From NCBI GenBank assembly GCA_036388095.1, contig DASVSL010000046.1, forward strand, positions 1-10,317: DNA of 10,317 nt. Direction: 5' to 3'. Numbering within the stretch: position 1 is the stretch's first letter; each line of letters opens with the position of its first letter. Shown here piece after piece: positions 1-5,664 of the stretch. The notes below the pieces were generated by a model. It had not been told where the DNA came from. It saw nothing but the letters and a program-made list of their open reading frames with translations, and ran no database searches. Position numbers and translations under genes: made by a program. This DNA is from DASVSL01 sp036388095. Lineage in GTDB: Bacteria > Patescibacteriota > Saccharimonadia > Saccharimonadales > Saccharimonadaceae.

Positions 1-414
1 CGTGAACTGGGCCAAACACTGCAATTAAAACTACCGGGGCGACCACTGCTGGCCGTCGCGCAACCCGATCTACTAACGGCCGTGTTGACCGGGCTCTGTG
101 ACAACGCGCTAGTGCACAACCCGGCAGGAGGCAGGGTGACACTGGCTGCCTATGGCCGCCGTAACCATGTCATCTTCGCCGTCCGGGACCGTGGACCGGC
201 CATCGAGCACAAGCTACTCAACGCCCTATCAGAACGTCTTGGTTCGGCCCCACAGCCGATCGGTAGTCGACCTGGCAGTAGTGGGCTTGGCCTTTGGATC
301 GCCGGGCAATTCGCGCGCGCCATGGATTCACAATTGCAAGTTACGCGCCACCGAGCTGGCGGTCTGACGTTTAGTTTGGCTGTGCCCCTATCAACCCAAT
401 TGAAATTAATATGA
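1..414 (+). CDS. Sensor histidine kinase, C-terminal ATPase domain (5' partial)
   Basis: The reading frame is open from the first base, so the start lies upstream; 137 residues are visible. They form a HATPase_c (Bergerat-fold) domain, which binds ATP and phosphorylates the kinase's own histidine for transfer to a response regulator. The N box is at fragment residues 31-40 (D34, N35, H39), the G1 box at 62-66 (DRGPA, a variant of DxGxG) and the G2 box at 92-98 (GSSGLGL). The dimerisation/phosphoacceptor and sensor regions are outside the window, so the signal cannot be named. The stop overlaps the next start as ATGA (411-414), joining it to the receiver gene in one operon. The family call is secure; the pairing with the receiver is inferred from adjacency. 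Confidence 0.93.
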   Translation, partial: RELGQTLQLKLPGRPLLAVAQPDLLTAVLTGLCDNALVHNPAGGRVTLAAYGRRNHVIFAVRDRGPAIEHKLLNALSERLGSAPQPIGSRPGSSGLGLWIAGQFARAMDSQLQVTRHRAGGLTFSLAVPLSTQLKLI

Positions 415-803
415 AACGCCCGATTCTATTGATCGAAGATGACCAGTGGCTAGCCGATAGCTACCTGACGGTGCTGCGCAGCCGTGGCCACGACGTCACC
501 CAGCTCAGCTCGGCCTTTGAGGCCATGCCCTGGATCGACAAATATCGTCCGGCACTGATCATCGCCGATTTGCTGCTCGGCGATCACACGACCTTGACGC
601 TGTTGCATGAACTGCAATCACACACCGATTTGGCGGGAATCCCGGTCGTCGTCGTATCGCAAATCGATCAGCGTGAACTCGACCCGACTGACCTGGCACA
701 CTATGGTGTCGTCGAGTCGCTCGATAAAGCCACCCTGACGCCAGATCGACTATTGATGACTATTGAGGGGTACTTACCGAAACAGAGCGGGGTCGACGGG
801 TGA
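411..803 (+). CDS. Stand-alone response-regulator receiver domain protein
   Basis: This 130-aa protein is a single CheY-like receiver domain with no output domain. Residues expected for phosphotransfer are present: the acidic pair D10-D11, phospho-acceptor D53 in a hydrophobic strand (IIADLLLGD), S83 after the VVVV strand, and K106. It probably accepts phosphate from the kinase encoded just upstream, whose stop overlaps its ATG. With no DNA-binding domain it must act by protein contact, or as a phosphate sink or relay. The start is fixed by the ATGA overlap. It runs into recO through a GTGA overlap, so kinase, receiver and recO are likely co-translated. Receiver identity is firm; partner and output are inferred. 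Confidence 0.93.
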   Translation: MKRPILLIEDDQWLADSYLTVLRSRGHDVTQLSSAFEAMPWIDKYRPALIIADLLLGDHTTLTLLHELQSHTDLAGIPVVVVSQIDQRELDPTDLAHYGVVESLDKATLTPDRLLMTIEGYLPKQSGVDG

Positions 804-1477
804 GCCCGATCCGTACGCGGGCAATTGTCCTGCGGCGGACGAATTACGGTGAAGCCGATCGGGTACTGCAACTATTGACCCCCGATCATGGCCGCCTGAG
901 TGTCATCGCCAAGGCCGTTCGCCGCGAAAAAAGCAAACTGGCTGGCGGCATTGAATTGTTCGCGGTCTGCGATATAACTGTCGTTCGTGGTAAGGGCGAG
1001 ATGGGCACGCTGACTGGTGCCCGGATGGAAAAATTCTATGCCCACATCATCGAGCAGTATGACCGGTTGCAGTTTGGCTATACGGCGATTAAGCAGGTCG
1101 CCGCAGCAAGCGAAACGGTCAGTGAACCAGCCTTTTTCGAGCTGCTTAGAACGACCTTCGAGTCGCTTGACGATGAATCGATCGACGACCGGGTCGTCAG
1201 TACGTGGTTCTGGCTGCAGCTGGCCATTCTACTAGGGGTCGGGCTGAACCTGGCGACCGACGACGCCGGTATGAAGCTAGTCGAGGATAGCCGCTATGAT
1301 TTTTCAGAAGACGATATGTCGCTGACGTACCGCGCCCAGGGACGCTTTACTACCGAGCACATTAAGTTGCTCCGCCTGCTAAGCGCCCAACCACCGGCCG
1401 TAGCGTCTAAGGTGCAGGGCATTGACGAGCTCATTGGTGACTGCATGTGGCTCGCCGAACGCGCCGCTCCGCATTGA
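800..1477 (+). CDS. recO: DNA repair protein RecO
   Basis: RecO acts in RecFOR recombinational repair, annealing single strands and helping load RecA onto SSB-coated DNA. This 225-aa protein has the usual family length. Residues 1-80 are the OB fold, with the RecO-like start RTRAIVLRRTNYGEADRVL and the basic stretch KAVRREKSK at 38-46. The rest is the helical domain, with the conserved LLGVGLNL at 144-151. Many RecO proteins carry a four-Cys zinc site after that point; here the only cysteines are C57 and C215, so the site is absent. The start is GTG, overlapping the receiver stop (GTGA). The last ten codons, from W217 to the stop, recur at 2085-2114. RecO commonly neighbours glycyl-tRNA synthetase genes; here glyS lies 1.8 kb away beyond three reverse-strand genes. 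Confidence 0.93.
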   Translation: MSPIRTRAIVLRRTNYGEADRVLQLLTPDHGRLSVIAKAVRREKSKLAGGIELFAVCDITVVRGKGEMGTLTGARMEKFYAHIIEQYDRLQFGYTAIKQVAAASETVSEPAFFELLRTTFESLDDESIDDRVVSTWFWLQLAILLGVGLNLATDDAGMKLVEDSRYDFSEDDMSLTYRAQGRFTTEHIKLLRLLSAQPPAVASKVQGIDELIGDCMWLAERAAPH

Positions 1478-1498
1478 ATTGGCATAAAAATAACCCTG
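1400..1498 (+). repeat. recO 3' end, copy A of an imperfect direct repeat
   Basis: The end of intact recO and the start of the following hairpin reappear in shorter, degenerate form at 2053-2131. Within 1448-1470 versus 2085-2107, 20 of 23 bases match, including the 14-base identity GCCGAACGCGCCGC. Before this core, alignment needs several gaps (shared blocks TAGCGT, GCATTG, ACG, ATTG). After it, both copies reach an A-rich stretch followed by AACCC. Confidence 0.6.
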
Positions 1499-1541
1499 TT
1501 CGCTAGTTAACTAACTTTCGAAAGTTATCTCGCAAACAGGG
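1484..1541 (-). terminator. Intrinsic terminator of the 137-aa gene
   Basis: The stem pairs 1494-1503 (CCCTGTTCGC) with 1532-1541 (GCAAACAGGG), ten base pairs with one mismatch. On the minus strand it is followed by the T-rich run TTATTTTTAT (1493-1484). The plus side has only G-rich sequence, so it mainly serves the reverse-strand gene ending at 1550. The loop contains the perfect 16-bp palindrome TAACTTTCGAAAGTTA (1512-1527). Confidence 0.8.
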
Positions 1542-1549
1542 GGGGTGGG

Positions 1550-1963
1550 TCAGGCGACCGCTGGCGGCTTGATTTTGTTCAGACCGTTGCCGACCCGATC
1601 AGCTCGCTTTCGCGCCTTCTTGGCGCGCTCGAACTCGGGGTAGCGCAGCTGCGTACGGATGTCGATCAACCTGTTGCTGAGGTCTGTCACGACGCGTACC
1701 GCTCGCCGAGCGATTTCGATTTGACTCAACCGGTACTTGCCGGGTGTCTTGGCGTCACCGATCAGTTGACGTGCGCAGAATTCCAACGCAACCTCGGCGT
1801 CGGAGAGGCTCTGAAGGGACTGCTTGATCGCATCGTTTGTGCTCGTGTCTCGTGAGACGTGACGGCCGGAGCTGATGCGGTTCGTCATATTTCGTCGACT
1901 GTCGTTTGAGCAGCGGTCGAGGACGTTTTCGACGTCTCGCCATGACTTCACTGAAAGTGCCAC
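1550..1963 (-). CDS. Hypothetical basic helical protein, 137 aa
   Basis: I do not recognise this protein. It is 137 residues long, rich in Arg and Lys, and looks mainly alpha-helical, with a possible helical hairpin around residues 55-115 and a basic tail (AKKARKRADR) near the C-terminus. There is no signal peptide or membrane segment, so it is probably cytoplasmic; the charge would suit nucleic-acid binding, but no motif shows this. The start is GTG, the first usable start after an upstream stop, with a weak purine-rich site (AAAGCGAG) about 6 nt before it. The gene is a complete unit: a TTGACA promoter about 65 nt upstream and an intrinsic terminator right after the stop. It is bracketed by the real recO end and a degenerate second recO end, which suggests insertion there. 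Confidence 0.7.
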   Translation of the reverse strand: MALSVKSWRDVENVLDRCSNDSRRNMTNRISSGRHVSRDTSTNDAIKQSLQSLSDAEVALEFCARQLIGDAKTPGKYRLSQIEIARRAVRVVTDLSNRLIDIRTQLRYPEFERAKKARKRADRVGNGLNKIKPPAVA

Positions 1964-2001
1964 TATCGTCTCGCTTTCGTTCGAGATGGATGTAATAACG
2001 T

Positions 2002-2031
2002 ATTAAAACAAGTACGAGTCGTTTTTGTCAA
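2002..2031 (-). promoter_or_regulatory. Sigma70-type promoter of the 137-aa gene
   Basis: On the minus strand a consensus -35 TTGACA (2026-2031) is followed after 18 nt by TTTAAT (2002-2007), which has an extended -10 TG one base before it. Expected transcription start is near 1995, giving a leader of about 30 nt to the GTG at 1963. Confidence 0.65.
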
Positions 2032-2052
2032 TGGTCTCAGTAGGAATAAACT

Positions 2053-2131
2053 TTAGCGTTTCAGCGCATTGGACGTATTGTTAGTGGTTGGCCGAACGCG
2101 CCGCACCTTACTAAGCCAATAAAATAACCCC
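2053..2131 (+). pseudogene. Degenerate second copy of the recO 3' end
   Basis: Codons 2085-2114 read W-L-A-E-R-A-A-P-Y-stop, against W-L-A-E-R-A-A-P-H-stop at the end of recO (1448-1477), with no gap and the same distance to the stop. Upstream, 2053-2084 can be aligned to 1400-1447 only with deletions, and an in-frame TAG lies directly before the Trp codon, so nothing functional is encoded. Downstream, both copies run into an A-rich stretch and then AACCC, the base of a terminator for a reverse-strand gene. It is either a relic of a recO copy displaced when the 1550-1963 unit arrived, or a partial local duplication. The short length limits certainty. Confidence 0.6.
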
Positions 2132-2157
2132 GGCCTCCACTCAGGGAGGACGGGGTT
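2118..2157 (-). terminator. Intrinsic terminator of the 144-aa gene
   Basis: AACCCCG (2126-2132) pairs with CGGGGTT (2151-2157) and CCTCC (2134-2138) with GGAGG (2145-2149), with one G/A mismatch between the helices. Minus-strand sequence after the hairpin is TTATTTTATT. It starts 9 bases after the stop codon of the reverse-strand gene. Confidence 0.88.
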
Positions 2158-2165
2158 CGGTGCGC

Positions 2166-2600
2166 TCACAGTTTGGACATGGCCCTGTCACGGTGTGCAA
2201 GGATGTCCCTACGCAAGATCTCCGCTCGCTGTCGTTTCTCGAACACCTCATCGCCGGGCTTTTCATTACCAGGGCGGTTAAAGAGGGCGAGTAGACTTTC
2301 AACGAGCTCGCAAGCGGTATCGAATTCTTGTTTGGCCCAGCCAGGCCTTTCCAGACGAATCCTTTGGCCGCCCTTTTCCATTGTCAGAACTTCGCCGCGG
2401 GCAAACAGGCGGCCCAGCAGGTAATGCACCCTGATGCGGTCGAATGTCGCAGTCTTTTCGACCTTTTGGTCCAAAGATCGTAGTGTTCTGCGTAAGCTCC
2501 CGTAGGTGGCGGAGTTGACTTGGCCGACAGATCGTTCGAGCGTGATTGGGATTTGCGAAGGTAATGCCCGCCGTGTGCGCGGTGATGTGCGACGTTGCAT
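2166..2600 (-). CDS. Hypothetical basic protein, 144 aa
   Basis: I do not recognise this protein. The open frame begins at 2654, but I place the start at the ATG at 2600 because AGGAG lies 8 nt before it and the earlier ATG has no such site. The 144-aa product has a very basic N-terminus (MQRRTSPRTRR), a helical middle, a turn-rich segment at about 76-88, and a charged C-terminal helix (EKRQRAEILRRDILAHRDR). There are no membrane segments or signal peptide. It is monocistronic with its own strong terminator, and is the middle of three consecutive reverse-strand units between recO and glyS. The composition would suit a small DNA- or RNA-associated protein, but no motif supports a specific role. 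Confidence 0.72.
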   Translation of the reverse strand: MQRRTSPRTRRALPSQIPITLERSVGQVNSATYGSLRRTLRSLDQKVEKTATFDRIRVHYLLGRLFARGEVLTMEKGGQRIRLERPGWAKQEFDTACELVESLLALFNRPGNEKPGDEVFEKRQRAEILRRDILAHRDRAMSKL

Positions 2601-2662
2601 AAGGTTGGCTCCTGACTTGTGGTTCGTAGCGCACATGCGCGACGATCGGTCCACTGCGACGT

Positions 2663-2686
2663 TATGTCTACCGTGACATATCTATA
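2663..2686 (-). promoter_or_regulatory. Possible promoter/operator of the 144-aa gene
   Basis: The inverted repeat TATGTC-N6-GACATA (2663-2680) lies about 63 bp upstream of the ATG at 2600. It is next to an AT-rich -10-like TATAGA (2681-2686, minus strand) with no convincing -35. If that is the -10, the repeat would cover the transcription start, as a repressor site would. The 6-bp arms are short. Confidence 0.28.
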
Positions 2687-2702
2687 TAAAAAAAGCAAAA
2701 AT

Positions 2703-2755
2703 GAAATAAAAGAACCGGTCTGACCGTCCCGCGGGTGCGGAATGGTCAGACCGGT
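2703..2755 (-). terminator. Intrinsic terminator of the 123-aa gene
   Basis: ACCGGTCTGACC (2714-2725) and GGTCAGACCGGT (2744-2755) form a perfect 12-bp stem, continued by an inner CCGC/GCGG helix (2729-2732, 2737-2740) with loop GGGT. Minus-strand sequence beyond it is T-rich (TTCTTTTATTTC). It lies 6 bases after the stop codon at 2762 and insulates the next reverse-strand unit. Confidence 0.9.
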
Positions 2756-2761
2756 GAGGCC

Positions 2762-3133
2762 TCAGAGGAGCGCGGACGGGCGGATGATTGCGTCCTGGAT
2801 CGGCCGCCGTGCGAACAGCATCAGCTCGACGACACCGTCGAAAGGCGTTTCGAGGCCCTCGTGCAGGATGTGGGCGTTGAGCGTGCCCAGTGCAGACATA
2901 GCCTGGCTGAAGACGTCAGCGCCGACGTAATCGATCGCGTCCGGAAACGGCCGCAGCGTGCGGAAGGCGAAGGCGGCGATGAGCGCGGCCTCGTTGTACG
3001 TCTCGATGATGTGGTCGAGTGTTAGCGCTTTCAGCCGATCCGGCCGATCACCACGTGCGATCACGTCGCTAACGAGCTTGACGCCACGCATGCGGTCTCG
3101 AGCGTCGTCCCAAGTGAGGATGGAAGGTACCAT
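2762..3133 (-). CDS. Hypothetical protein, 123 aa
   Basis: I do not recognise this protein. The start is the ATG at 3133, with AAAGGA 6-7 nt upstream; the open frame extends to 3220 but those codons overlap the promoter. The 123-aa product is mixed in charge and mostly helical, with a fairly hydrophobic stretch at about 48-60 (EAALIAAFAFRTL) that is too short and interrupted to be a convincing membrane helix, and a C-terminal segment VVELMLFARRPIQDAI. There is no signal peptide. It has an exact consensus promoter and one of the strongest terminators in the window, so it is probably well expressed as a single-gene transcript. It diverges from glyS, with which it shares a 106-bp intergenic region. 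Confidence 0.75.
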   Translation of the reverse strand: MVPSILTWDDARDRMRGVKLVSDVIARGDRPDRLKALTLDHIIETYNEAALIAAFAFRTLRPFPDAIDYVGADVFSQAMSALGTLNAHILHEGLETPFDGVVELMLFARRPIQDAIIRPSALL

Positions 3134-3172
3134 CACGGTTCCTTTCGGTAGATGAGTAGAACGTGTCATATT

Positions 3173-3201
3173 ATTATAGCAAATATATATACTTTTGTCA
3201 A
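3173..3201 (-). promoter_or_regulatory. Exact consensus sigma70 promoter of the 123-aa gene
   Basis: Minus strand: TTGACA (3196-3201), 17-nt spacer, TATAAT (3173-3178), with an extended -10 TG one base upstream. All twelve hexamer positions match the bacterial consensus. Expected start is near 3166, giving a leader of about 33 nt with the AAAGGA ribosome site. Confidence 0.85.
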
Positions 3202-3210
3202 TAATCCAGC

Positions 3211-3221
3211 GATGTGACATC
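3211..3221. promoter_or_regulatory. Operator-like palindrome in the divergent promoter region
   Basis: GATGTGACATC is a perfect 5+1+5 inverted repeat. It lies between the -35 of the reverse-strand promoter and the -10 of glyS, where a bound protein could affect both. It is short and may be chance. Confidence 0.25.
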
Positions 3222-3230
3222 TGATATACT
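3222..3230 (+). promoter_or_regulatory. Extended -10 promoter of glyS, leaderless start
   Basis: TGATATACT holds a TGn extended -10 with hexamer TATACT at 3225-3230; no -35 is evident at 16-18 nt. Only 9 nt separate the hexamer from the ATG at 3240, so the transcript should begin at or within about 3 nt of the start codon. No Shine-Dalgarno sequence is present. Confidence 0.6.
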
Positions 3231-3239
3231 TACGACACT

Positions 3240-4595
3240 ATGGCAGATGTAAAACTCGATGATATCGTCAGCCTCGCCAAACGGCGCGGCTTTATTTTTC
3301 CTGGTTCGGACGTCTACGGTGGCCTAAGTGGTACCTGGGATTACGGTCCGTTAGGGGTAGCGCTAAAACGTAACATGATGAACCTGTGGTGGCAGATGTT
3401 TGTGCTGGAACGTGACGATGTGTACGGTGTCGACGCGGCAATCTTGATGAACCAGAAAGTGTGGCAGGCGAGTGGTCATGTCGATACTTTCACCGATCCG
3501 CTCGTCGAATGCGGCAACTGCAAGGGCCGTTTTCGTGCAGACAAGCTGGCCGATACTGCAGAAGGCTGCGTCATGGTTGAGGACGAGTCGGAAGGCTATA
3601 ACCAGCTGCAGGGCACGCTTGGACTGGTTAAGTGTCCGACCTGCGGCAAGATTGAATGGGGCGAAGTGCGCGATTTCAACATGATGTTCAAGACGCACGT
3701 TGGTCCAATCCACGATGAAAACTCGGTCAGTTACTTGCGACCTGAAACCGCCCAAGGTATCTTTACGAACTACAAGAACGTCGTCGATGTCTTTTATCCA
3801 GACCTACCGTTTGGTATCGCGCAGCAGGGCAAAGCCTTCCGTAACGAGATCAGCCCGCGCGATTTTATTTTCCGTGACCGCGAACTTGAACAAATGGAAG
3901 TTGAGTACTTTGTGCACCCCGATAAGTGGGAAGAAGCCTTCGAGCATTGGGTAGGGCAGTGTAAGAAATGGTTCGACGCGCTCGGTCTGCCAGCTGACAT
4001 GATTCACGAACTAGAAGTGCCAGAAGATGACCGCGCCCACTACAGCAAACGTACCATCGACTTCGAATTTGATTTTCCAATCGGCCGTGAAGAACTGATG
4101 GGACTGGCGTACCGCACTGATTTCGACTTGAAGAACATTCACGATAACAGCGGCAAGACTATGGAATACACAATCAAAGGCACGACCGAGCGATTCATTC
4201 CGCACGTCATCGAACCAAGCTTCGGTGTCGAGCGCGCCCTGATGGCTGTACTGACGAGTGCTTACCGCGAAGACGAACTGAACGGCGAGAAGCGTGTATA
4301 TCTAGCATTCCCCGACCACTTAGCGCCCGTCTTATACGCCGTCTCACCACTCCTCAAGAACAAGCCAGAACTTGTCGCTAAAGCACGCGAGGTCTATAAA
4401 GCCCTGCAAGCCAAACATCCCGGCCGCGTCATGTGGGACGACAACGGAAACATCGGTAAACGCTACCGCCGTCAGGATGAAATCGGGACTCCGCACTGTG
4501 TGGTGATTGACTTTGATACGCTCGAAGACGATACGGTGACGGTGCGTGAGCGAGACACGGCAGAACAACAACGGGTCAGTATAAAGGAAGTTTAA
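3240..4595 (+). CDS. glyS: Glycine--tRNA ligase, single-chain class II type
   Basis: This cytoplasmic enzyme joins glycine to tRNA-Gly using ATP. The 451-aa protein is the alpha2 homodimer type, not the two-gene alpha/beta type. The N-terminus (AKRRGFIFPGSDVYGGLSGTWDYGPLG, quoted in two parts: residues 14-23 and 24-39) is characteristic. A Cys4 zinc site is formed by C91/C94 and C132/C135. The active-site segment SYLRPETAQGIF is at 164-175, class II motif 2 at 199-212 (FRNEISPR then FRDRE), motif 3 at 325-336 (EPSFGVERALMA), and an anticodon-binding domain from about 355 to the end. The ATG lies 9 nt after a -10 box, so no leader or T-box can be present. The stop shares a base with the next start (TAATG). 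Confidence 0.97.
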   Translation: MADVKLDDIVSLAKRRGFIFPGSDVYGGLSGTWDYGPLGVALKRNMMNLWWQMFVLERDDVYGVDAAILMNQKVWQASGHVDTFTDPLVECGNCKGRFRADKLADTAEGCVMVEDESEGYNQLQGTLGLVKCPTCGKIEWGEVRDFNMMFKTHVGPIHDENSVSYLRPETAQGIFTNYKNVVDVFYPDLPFGIAQQGKAFRNEISPRDFIFRDRELEQMEVEYFVHPDKWEEAFEHWVGQCKKWFDALGLPADMIHELEVPEDDRAHYSKRTIDFEFDFPIGREELMGLAYRTDFDLKNIHDNSGKTMEYTIKGTTERFIPHVIEPSFGVERALMAVLTSAYREDELNGEKRVYLAFPDHLAPVLYAVSPLLKNKPELVAKAREVYKALQAKHPGRVMWDDNGNIGKRYRRQDEIGTPHCVVIDFDTLEDDTVTVRERDTAEQQRVSIKEV

Positions 4596-5287
4596 TGGCT
4601 ACTCAGCATCAGACTGATCTGCTAGAAAAACGATTGCGAGAATATCGTAAACGCTATCTAACCAAGCAGCAAAATATGGAGTTGGATGAGTCGGCTACTC
4701 GTTTGATGGTGAACTTCTTTTTAACGGGTGTGATGGGTTATGTCGAGCTCGATGATATAAAAACTGAATACAGTATTCGCGGTGAGTATGCCGATTACGT
4801 TATACAGCTAGCGCGCAAGAAACACTTCGTGATTGAAGTAAAATCTATTCAGATAGATCTAAACGCACGACATTTACGTCAAAGCACGAGCTATGCGGCT
4901 AATGAAGGGATCGACTGGATACTTCTGTTCAACGGAAAGCAAATCCAGCTGTATCGTGTTATCTTCGCTAAACCAATTAGCGTTCATAAAGTATTTGAGT
5001 TTGACCTGAGTGAATTACCGACGATCAAGCAAGCTGCGGAACACTTGATATACCTGACTAAGCCGGCCGTCGCGAAAGGCGAGATGGAAACATACTGGAA
5101 GCGCTTTGATGCGTTAACACCAGCTAGTTTGATCAAGACTGTTTACTCTGCTGATGTGATTAAAGCTATCCGATTAAAAGTGAAGAAAAATTCCGGGATA
5201 AATTTCGAACAAAATGATGTTCTTGAAGCTGTGCATGCGCTCATTACGAATGCTCACGAAGCATCCAAACCGAAAAATTTGAAATAA
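4595..5287 (+). CDS. Stand-alone HsdR N-terminal-type PD-(D/E)xK nuclease-like protein
   Basis: The 230-aa protein matches the nuclease domain found at the N-terminus of type I restriction R subunits (HSDR_N family), without the helicase part. The core has D67 (EYADYVI), E81 and K83 (FVIEVKS), then Q96-STS-Y100, the order D...ExK...QxxxY seen in this fold, followed by WILLFNGKQIQLYRV at 108-122. All key residues are present, so it may be an active Mg-dependent endonuclease. The first 30 residues are a charged helix; 140-230 is a helical tail of unknown use. No methylase or specificity gene is nearby, so a classical restriction system is unlikely. It is coupled to glyS by TAATG. Its base composition looks more AT-rich than glyS, hinting at different ancestry. 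Confidence 0.85.
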   Translation: MATQHQTDLLEKRLREYRKRYLTKQQNMELDESATRLMVNFFLTGVMGYVELDDIKTEYSIRGEYADYVIQLARKKHFVIEVKSIQIDLNARHLRQSTSYAANEGIDWILLFNGKQIQLYRVIFAKPISVHKVFEFDLSELPTIKQAAEHLIYLTKPAVAKGEMETYWKRFDALTPASLIKTVYSADVIKAIRLKVKKNSGINFEQNDVLEAVHALITNAHEASKPKNLK

Positions 5288-5313
5288 TTAAGCCCGCGCA
5301 GTGAAGCGCGGGC
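5281..5313 (-). terminator. Intrinsic terminator of the zinc-ribbon operon
   Basis: GCCCGCGC (5292-5299) pairs perfectly with GCGCGGGC (5306-5313) around a 6-nt loop. Minus-strand sequence after it is TTAATTATTTC. It lies 12 bases after the stop of the reverse-strand gene ending at 5326 and just past the nuclease stop on the plus strand. Confidence 0.85.
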
Positions 5314-5325
5314 AACCGTTCTCGG

Positions 5326-5664
5326 TCAGCGAGCATCATGCACGGAGCATCTGCCTCGTCCGTCACAGTTGCACAGTGGGTTGCCGTTGGTGGATACCGG
5401 CATGGCACCAGGCCGGACGGACCGGGTCGGGCGAAGCGGCTGGCTCGGTCCGATGATCTTAAGCTGTTCCCAGCTGACCCAGACGCCACTCCATTTCGTG
5501 CCGTACTTCCGCAGGCATGCTGCACGAAAGCGGGTGCAGATGGCGGTGCGGGCGGCTGACTGGGCAGCGGTTCGCGACCGCTTCAAATCCTTCATCTCCT
5601 TGTCCGAGATGGGCAAATTGCGGATCTCCCACGTGTTGACGTGGCGGACGTGGTAACTTGTCAT
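5326..5664 (-). CDS. Hypothetical basic Cys-containing protein, 112 aa
   Basis: I do not recognise this protein. I place the start at the ATG at 5664, which overlaps the TGA of the upstream gene (ATGA); the frame is open 19 codons further back, but that part lies inside the neighbour. AAGGAT lies about 12 nt before the ATG. The 112-aa product has an N-terminal part TSYHVRHVNTWEIRNL, a basic helix rich in Lys, Arg and Ala at 22-55, an aromatic stretch GVWVSWEQLKI at 60-70, and a C-terminal Cys cluster (C98, C100, C106) that could bind metal. Translational coupling with the zinc-ribbon gene suggests the products act together. No catalytic motif was seen. Confidence 0.68.
   Translation of the reverse strand: MTSYHVRHVNTWEIRNLPISDKEMKDLKRSRTAAQSAARTAICTRFRAACLRKYGTKWSGVWVSWEQLKIIGPSQPLRPTRSVRPGAMPVSTNGNPLCNCDGRGRCSVHDAR

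Noticed and set aside
1550..3133. Integron cassette array
   Set aside because: The units are small and single-gene, but the hairpins are ordinary terminators with T-tails, no attC core sites were seen, and no integrase is present.
3195..3200. TTGTCA as a -35 for glyS
   Set aside because: It is 24 nt from TATACT, too far; it is the complement side of the divergent -35.
3133..3240. T-box riboswitch before glyS
   Set aside because: The glyS -10 lies 9 nt before the ATG, leaving no room for a leader.
3363..3755. 130-codon minus-strand frame inside glyS
   Set aside because: It is a shadow of a strongly conserved gene with no ribosome site.
4595..5287. Remnant of a full type I restriction system
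   Set aside because: The frame ends cleanly with a tail domain at 5287, and no helicase, HsdM or HsdS fragments follow.
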